From NCBI GenBank assembly GCA_964515805.1, contig CAZEUZ010000045.1, positions 1 through 18,076 on the forward strand: a stretch of DNA of 18,076 nucleotides. Reading direction: 5' to 3'. A program made the translations under genes and the position numbers. Positions 15,016 to 18,076 of this stretch are shown here, piece by piece. Every line of letters begins with the position of its first letter. Positions within the stretch are counted from its first letter, which is position 1. Under the pieces are notes generated by a model. That model saw only the letters and a program-made list of their open reading frames with translations, was not told the DNA's origin and searched no databases. This DNA comes from CAZEUZ01 sp964515805 (GTDB lineage: Bacteria > Pseudomonadota > Gammaproteobacteria > Pseudomonadales > Cellvibrionaceae).

Positions 15016-15107
15016 TGGATTCCCCGCAGCTTGCTGCGACAAACGTTGAAACAATGTGAAGCGGGTGAAATTCATTTTAATACCCCGTCCGTCCGCTTCC
15101 GGCGTGG
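15016..15107. repeat. degenerate REP-like stem-loop pair
   Basis: Two similar GC-rich units stand in direct orientation in an AT-rich setting. The first is GATTCCCCG followed by the perfect hairpin CGCAGC-TT-GCTGCG (15025-15038). The second is AATACCCCG (from 15079) followed by a weaker hairpin around CCG-CTTC-CGG (15093-15102). A third pairing, GAAGCGG (15059-15065) with CCGCTTC (15093-15099), could join them. The form CCCCG-stem-TT-stem resembles short repetitive extragenic palindromes scattered in gammaproteobacterial genomes. It lies between two convergent genes, the usual place for such elements. Copy number elsewhere in the genome is unknown. Confidence 0.5.
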
Positions 15108-15128
15108 CTTATTGTTGGTTATGGATTA

Positions 15129-15815
15129 TTATTCCACTAGTTTCAGTTTTATAGGCTTTTGAGCTGTACATCCATTACAGCTTAGTATCAACGATTCACC
15201 GGCCTGCGACAGGGTGAAAGAAACGCTAGTGTCTTCTTGTTCCAGCCAGCAATTAAGTGAACTTTCTGAGTGATATTGTCCACTGATTACGTTTCCATCA
15301 TCATCTGTCTTGGATGCAAGATGTGTCAACCCCAATGCTGCAGCAGGTAAAGATGTGGTTTTAATCCTACCGCTATCTGTCTTCCCAGAACATGGAGAGG
15401 ATTCATACTTTGTATAGATTTTAGTGTCTGCCGATAAAACTTCCACTTCAGTCTTCCAAAGGGAGTCTTCATCTCTTTCTGAGTAATCGGGTAAGTTGCT
15501 TTCGTTAAATGTAATTTTGCAATTAGCGGCTGCAGAATTCGAACTGCTTAAAGTGAATTCTGAAGACACTGGGTTACCGTTGCAGGTTATACCGTCTAAT
15601 GTCGCCTTTGTAGCAAAAATAGACATTACGGAAGAGAGCGTTTTTGTCCAACCTGGCGACTCACTGTCGGAACTGTGTTCTCCATCCTCCTGCGTTGCGA
15701 AAAGTCCCAGAGTCCCAGCATAAGACAGCAGTAAAAATACGATAACGCTAATAATTATGATTTTTTGTTTCTTAGTTAGTGGGGGTGTTGGTGGCATGGG
15801 AGGCATTGTATTCAT
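15129..15815 (-). CDS. signal-anchored extracytoplasmic protein with six cysteines, function unknown
   Basis: I do not recognise this 228-residue protein. It starts with a proline- and methionine-rich cytoplasmic stretch (MNTMPPMPPTPPL), then KKQK and one transmembrane helix at about residues 19-40. An acidic Ser/Asp-rich linker (QEDGEHSSDSESP) leads to a predicted beta-rich outer domain. That domain has six cysteines (ITCNG, ANCKI, SPCSG, LNCWL, and the pair SCNGC near the C-terminus), enough for three disulfides if it is periplasmic. The positive charges before the helix predict an N-in, C-out orientation. No lipobox is seen, so it is probably an uncleaved anchor. The leader upstream (15816-16086) carries repeated TAAGTA motifs. 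Downstream there is a REP-like stretch rather than a clear terminator. Confidence 0.75.
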   Translation of the reverse strand: MNTMPPMPPTPPLTKKQKIIIISVIVFLLLSYAGTLGLFATQEDGEHSSDSESPGWTKTLSSVMSIFATKATLDGITCNGNPVSSEFTLSSSNSAAANCKITFNESNLPDYSERDEDSLWKTEVEVLSADTKIYTKYESSPCSGKTDSGRIKTTSLPAAALGLTHLASKTDDDGNVISGQYHSESSLNCWLEQEDTSVSFTLSQAGESLILSCNGCTAQKPIKLKLVE

Positions 15816-15919
15816 TGGCTTATCCGGCTTTTAATCAAGTTGATTTAATCTGTTTATGCAGCTTAATTAAAGCACTACTCCTATTAGTTATTAATGTTAG
15901 AAAGATAGACTACCGCCCT

Positions 15920-15971
15920 TAAGTAAGAGCAACCCTAGAAAGATAAGTAGATTTTTTTACTTGTAAGTAGA
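15920..15971. repeat. three TAAGTA-type direct repeats upstream of the 15129-15815 gene
   Basis: TAAGTAAGA at 15920-15928 and two exact copies of TAAGTAGA at 15944-15951 and 15964-15971 lie about 105-156 bases upstream of the minus-strand gene start. The starts are 24 and 20 bases apart, near two helical turns. A second motif, TAGAAAGATA, occurs at 15898-15907 and 15936-15945. This could be a regulator-binding array or chance in AT-rich DNA. Confidence 0.4.
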
Positions 15972-16086
15972 CTATCCGATATAAGGCAGCATACTTTCAC
16001 CAATACTAATGCGTTAATTGCAAATAGACAATATGTTTAACCTTTTTAGTCTAACTATTGATAACGAATATTTTTATGCTACTTCT

Positions 16087-17490
16087 TTATTTCAATTGTT
16101 TAAATATGGCTTCAAGGCTTTCCTTGGCATCACCGAATAACATACGGCTGTTTTCCTTATAGAATAAAGGGTTTTCTACACCTGCATAGCCTGACGCCAT
16201 GCTGCGTTTTAGAATAATGGTATTCTTACCAAGCCAGGGCTCAAGTACAGGCATGCCAGCAATAGGGCTATCGGGTACTTCCTGTGCTGATGGATTGACA
16301 ATATCGTTGGCACCGATAACGATAGATACATCTATGTTGGAGAAGTCATCGTTGATTTCATCCATTTCGTAGACGATATCGTAGGGTACTTTTGCTTCCG
16401 CCAGTAGTACGTTCATATGGCCCGGCATGCGTCCTGCTACTGGGTGAATGCCGAAACGTACATTAACGCCCTTGTCTGACAGGGTGCGGGCGATATCTGA
16501 AACCATATGCTGGGCTTGTGCTACCGCCATACCGTAACCCGGAATAATCATTACTTCCTTGGCGTTCGATAACATTTCACACACTTCGTCAACACTGGTG
16601 GCAACAACCTCTCCCGACATTTCTTGTGACGATTCACTGCTTGAGGATGTCGAACCAGTAGAACCAAAACCACCGGCGATGACCGAAATAAAGCGACGAT
16701 TCATGGCGCGACACATGATGTAACTGAGAATAGCACCACTACTGCCCACCAGCGCCCCAACGACAATTAATAGATCGTTCGATAACATAAAACCTGTTGC
16801 CGCTGCTGCCCAGCCGGAATAACTATTTAACATTGAAACGACAACGGGCATATCGGCGCCACCAATGGCCATTACCATATGAATTCCAAATAGTAGCGCA
16901 ATCACTGTCATTAACAGCAAGTATCCGAGACCACCACCTTCAGCAGACGCGCTGACAAAACCGATACACCAAAATAAAGCCAGTATCAATAAGCCCAGAT
17001 TCAACCAATGTCGTGCAGGTAACAACAGCGGTTTACCGGAGATACGCGCACTCAATTTCAGATAAGCCACTACCGAACCAGAAAATGTCATGGCTCCGAT
17101 GAGAATACCGATGTAAGTTTCAACGCTATGAATGGTCGCTTCAGCACCTGTCAGATTAGCTCCATGGCCAATGAAGTTGGCGAAACCTACTAACACTGCC
17201 GCCAGTCCTACCAAACTGTGCAGGATAGCCACCAATTCGGGCATTTGAGTCATAACTACCTTTTTAGCCAGTACAAAACCGACAGCTCCGCCGATAATTA
17301 GCGCTACAATCAATAAGCTGTAGTTGGATGTCACTACACCGAAGATAGTGACGATCAGTGCGATTGCCATACCGACCATGCCAAAATAATTTCCACGCCG
17401 GGCTGTTTCCTGATGACTCAGACCTCCGAGTGCAAGTATGAAAAGTATGATTGCGCCGATGTAAGCTGCGTTAATTAAGCCCTGAGACAT
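16087..17490 (-). CDS. pntB: NAD(P) transhydrogenase subunit beta
   Basis: PntB is the NADP(H)-binding and main proton-channel subunit of the inner-membrane transhydrogenase, which couples proton entry to NADPH formation from NADH and NADP. The 467-residue length is normal. Residues 1 to about 270 contain eight or nine membrane helices, including QETARRGNYFGMVGMAIA and QMPELVAILHSLVGLAAVLVG, whose histidine is in the channel. A Ser/Gly-rich linker (GSTGSTSSSSESS) leads to domain III with VMIIPGYGMAVAQAQH (NADP dinucleotide motif), IHPVAGRMPGHMNVLLAEA, IVIGANDIVNPSA and RSMASGYAGVENPLF. GAAGG precedes the ATG. It starts 15 bases after the pntA stop, so the two are co-transcribed. Confidence 0.98.
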   Translation of the reverse strand: MSQGLINAAYIGAIILFILALGGLSHQETARRGNYFGMVGMAIALIVTIFGVVTSNYSLLIVALIIGGAVGFVLAKKVVMTQMPELVAILHSLVGLAAVLVGFANFIGHGANLTGAEATIHSVETYIGILIGAMTFSGSVVAYLKLSARISGKPLLLPARHWLNLGLLILALFWCIGFVSASAEGGGLGYLLLMTVIALLFGIHMVMAIGGADMPVVVSMLNSYSGWAAAATGFMLSNDLLIVVGALVGSSGAILSYIMCRAMNRRFISVIAGGFGSTGSTSSSSESSQEMSGEVVATSVDEVCEMLSNAKEVMIIPGYGMAVAQAQHMVSDIARTLSDKGVNVRFGIHPVAGRMPGHMNVLLAEAKVPYDIVYEMDEINDDFSNIDVSIVIGANDIVNPSAQEVPDSPIAGMPVLEPWLGKNTIILKRSMASGYAGVENPLFYKENSRMLFGDAKESLEAIFKQLK

Positions 17491-17505
17491 AAATAATTTC
17501 CTTCA

Positions 17506-18076
17506 CTATTTCTGGAACATAGACAACATACGTTGAGTGACTGCAAAGCCCCCGACAATGTTAATGCTAGTAATCAATACGGCTATTCCTGATAACCAAA
17601 TCACCCATGGGTCTGGAGTGGATATTTGTAGTAGAGCGCCGATGATGATGATACTACTGATGGCGTTGGTTACGCTCATTAGGGGTGTATGCAACGACGG
17701 CGTTACATTCCAAATAACCATATAGCCGACAATGCAGGCCAAGACAAATACAGTGAAATGACTAATGAATGAATCGGGGGTGGAAGCACCTAAGCCGAAT
17801 AGAGCCAGTGCGCCAATGATGTAAGGTATCCATTTAGCGACAGTGCTAACTGGCTTTTCTCCTTTTTCTGTAGGGATTGGTGGTGTTTGCACCGCATTCG
17901 CTTTTGGTTTGGCCGTAGCTGAAAGTTTTGGCGCAGGTGGTGGCCAGGTAATATCTCCACCTTTGGTGACGGTTGCTCCGCGGACTACTTCATCATTGAA
18001 GTCAACAATAACTTCACCGTTTTTTTCAGGAGTCATATCGGTGAGTAGATGCCGTAAGTTGGTGGCATAAAGTTGG
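17506..18076 (-). CDS. pntA: NAD(P) transhydrogenase subunit alpha, C-terminal part (5' end outside window)
   Basis: PntA carries the NAD(H)-binding domain I followed by four membrane helices. Only the last 189 or so residues are visible. The frame is open through the right edge: QLYATNLRHLLTDMTPEKNGEVIVDFNDEVVRGATVTKGGDITWP is the end of domain I, so the ATG at 18036 is internal and this is not a separate short subunit. A Pro/Ala/Lys-rich linker follows, then helices around WIPYIIGALALFGLG, HFTVFVLACIVGYMVIW, NAISSIIIIGALLQIS and WVIWLSGIAVLITSINIVGG, ending with VTQRMLSMFQK. HTPLMSVTNAIS is a near-invariant segment. The E. coli-like fused form is favoured over the split PntAA/PntAB of alphaproteobacteria because the domain runs unbroken into the linker. 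Confidence 0.95.
   Translation of the reverse strand, partial: QLYATNLRHLLTDMTPEKNGEVIVDFNDEVVRGATVTKGGDITWPPPAPKLSATAKPKANAVQTPPIPTEKGEKPVSTVAKWIPYIIGALALFGLGASTPDSFISHFTVFVLACIVGYMVIWNVTPSLHTPLMSVTNAISSIIIIGALLQISTPDPWVIWLSGIAVLITSINIVGGFAVTQRMLSMFQK

Noticed and set aside
17506..18036. A separate short transhydrogenase subunit (PntAB type) starting at 18036
   Set aside because: The frame continues without interruption to the window edge with domain I sequence (LYATNLRHLLTD), so the ATG is internal to a fused PntA.

Overview
The window looks like chromosome of a free-living, aerobic gammaproteobacterium with mid-range GC. The support is the gene families and their order: a SURF1 / SCO-like / CtaA cytochrome-oxidase assembly block, a riboswitch-led thiC-thiO-thiS-thiG operon, fxsA directly upstream of groES-groEL, AmpG and AmpD for peptidoglycan recycling, and E. 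coli-type PntA/PntB. A relative of the Pseudomonadales/Cellvibrionales is my guess; the genus cannot be read from the sequence alone.

Layout. Positions 1-2200 (+) hold the end of a cytochrome c oxidase assembly cluster: the C-terminal part of SURF1, a small SCO-like membrane-anchored protein, and heme A synthase, packed with almost no spacing. Positions 2320-6597 (+) hold the thiamine operon: an extended -10 promoter, a complete TPP riboswitch, then thiC, thiO, thiS and thiG, which make the pyrimidine and thiazole halves of thiamine. Positions 6705-8074 (-) encode a membrane-anchored retropepsin-like protease whose stop codon overlaps the start of nadC. Positions 8095-10278 (-) are the groES-groEL operon, with a good sigma-32 promoter at one end and an intrinsic terminator at the other. 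Next come fxsA, ampG, yajQ and ampD (10303-13600, all -), then tRNA-Asn (13704-13779, -) with its own strong promoter.

Positions 13780-16086 are the least conventional part. There is a 440-base AT-rich gap with two inverted repeats, an unrecognised polytopic membrane protein (+), a short REP-like stretch, an unrecognised cysteine-containing signal-anchored protein (-), and a leader with a repeated TAAGTA motif. The window ends with pntB and the C-terminal part of pntA (16087-18076, -), the proton-translocating transhydrogenase.

Most of the window is core metabolism and housekeeping. I see no CRISPR array, phage, toxin-antitoxin pair, integrase or transposase. The items most worth a second look are the SCO-like protein at 543-1151 and the two orphan genes and their regulatory DNA at 14090-15971. 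I do not see proof of a new system.
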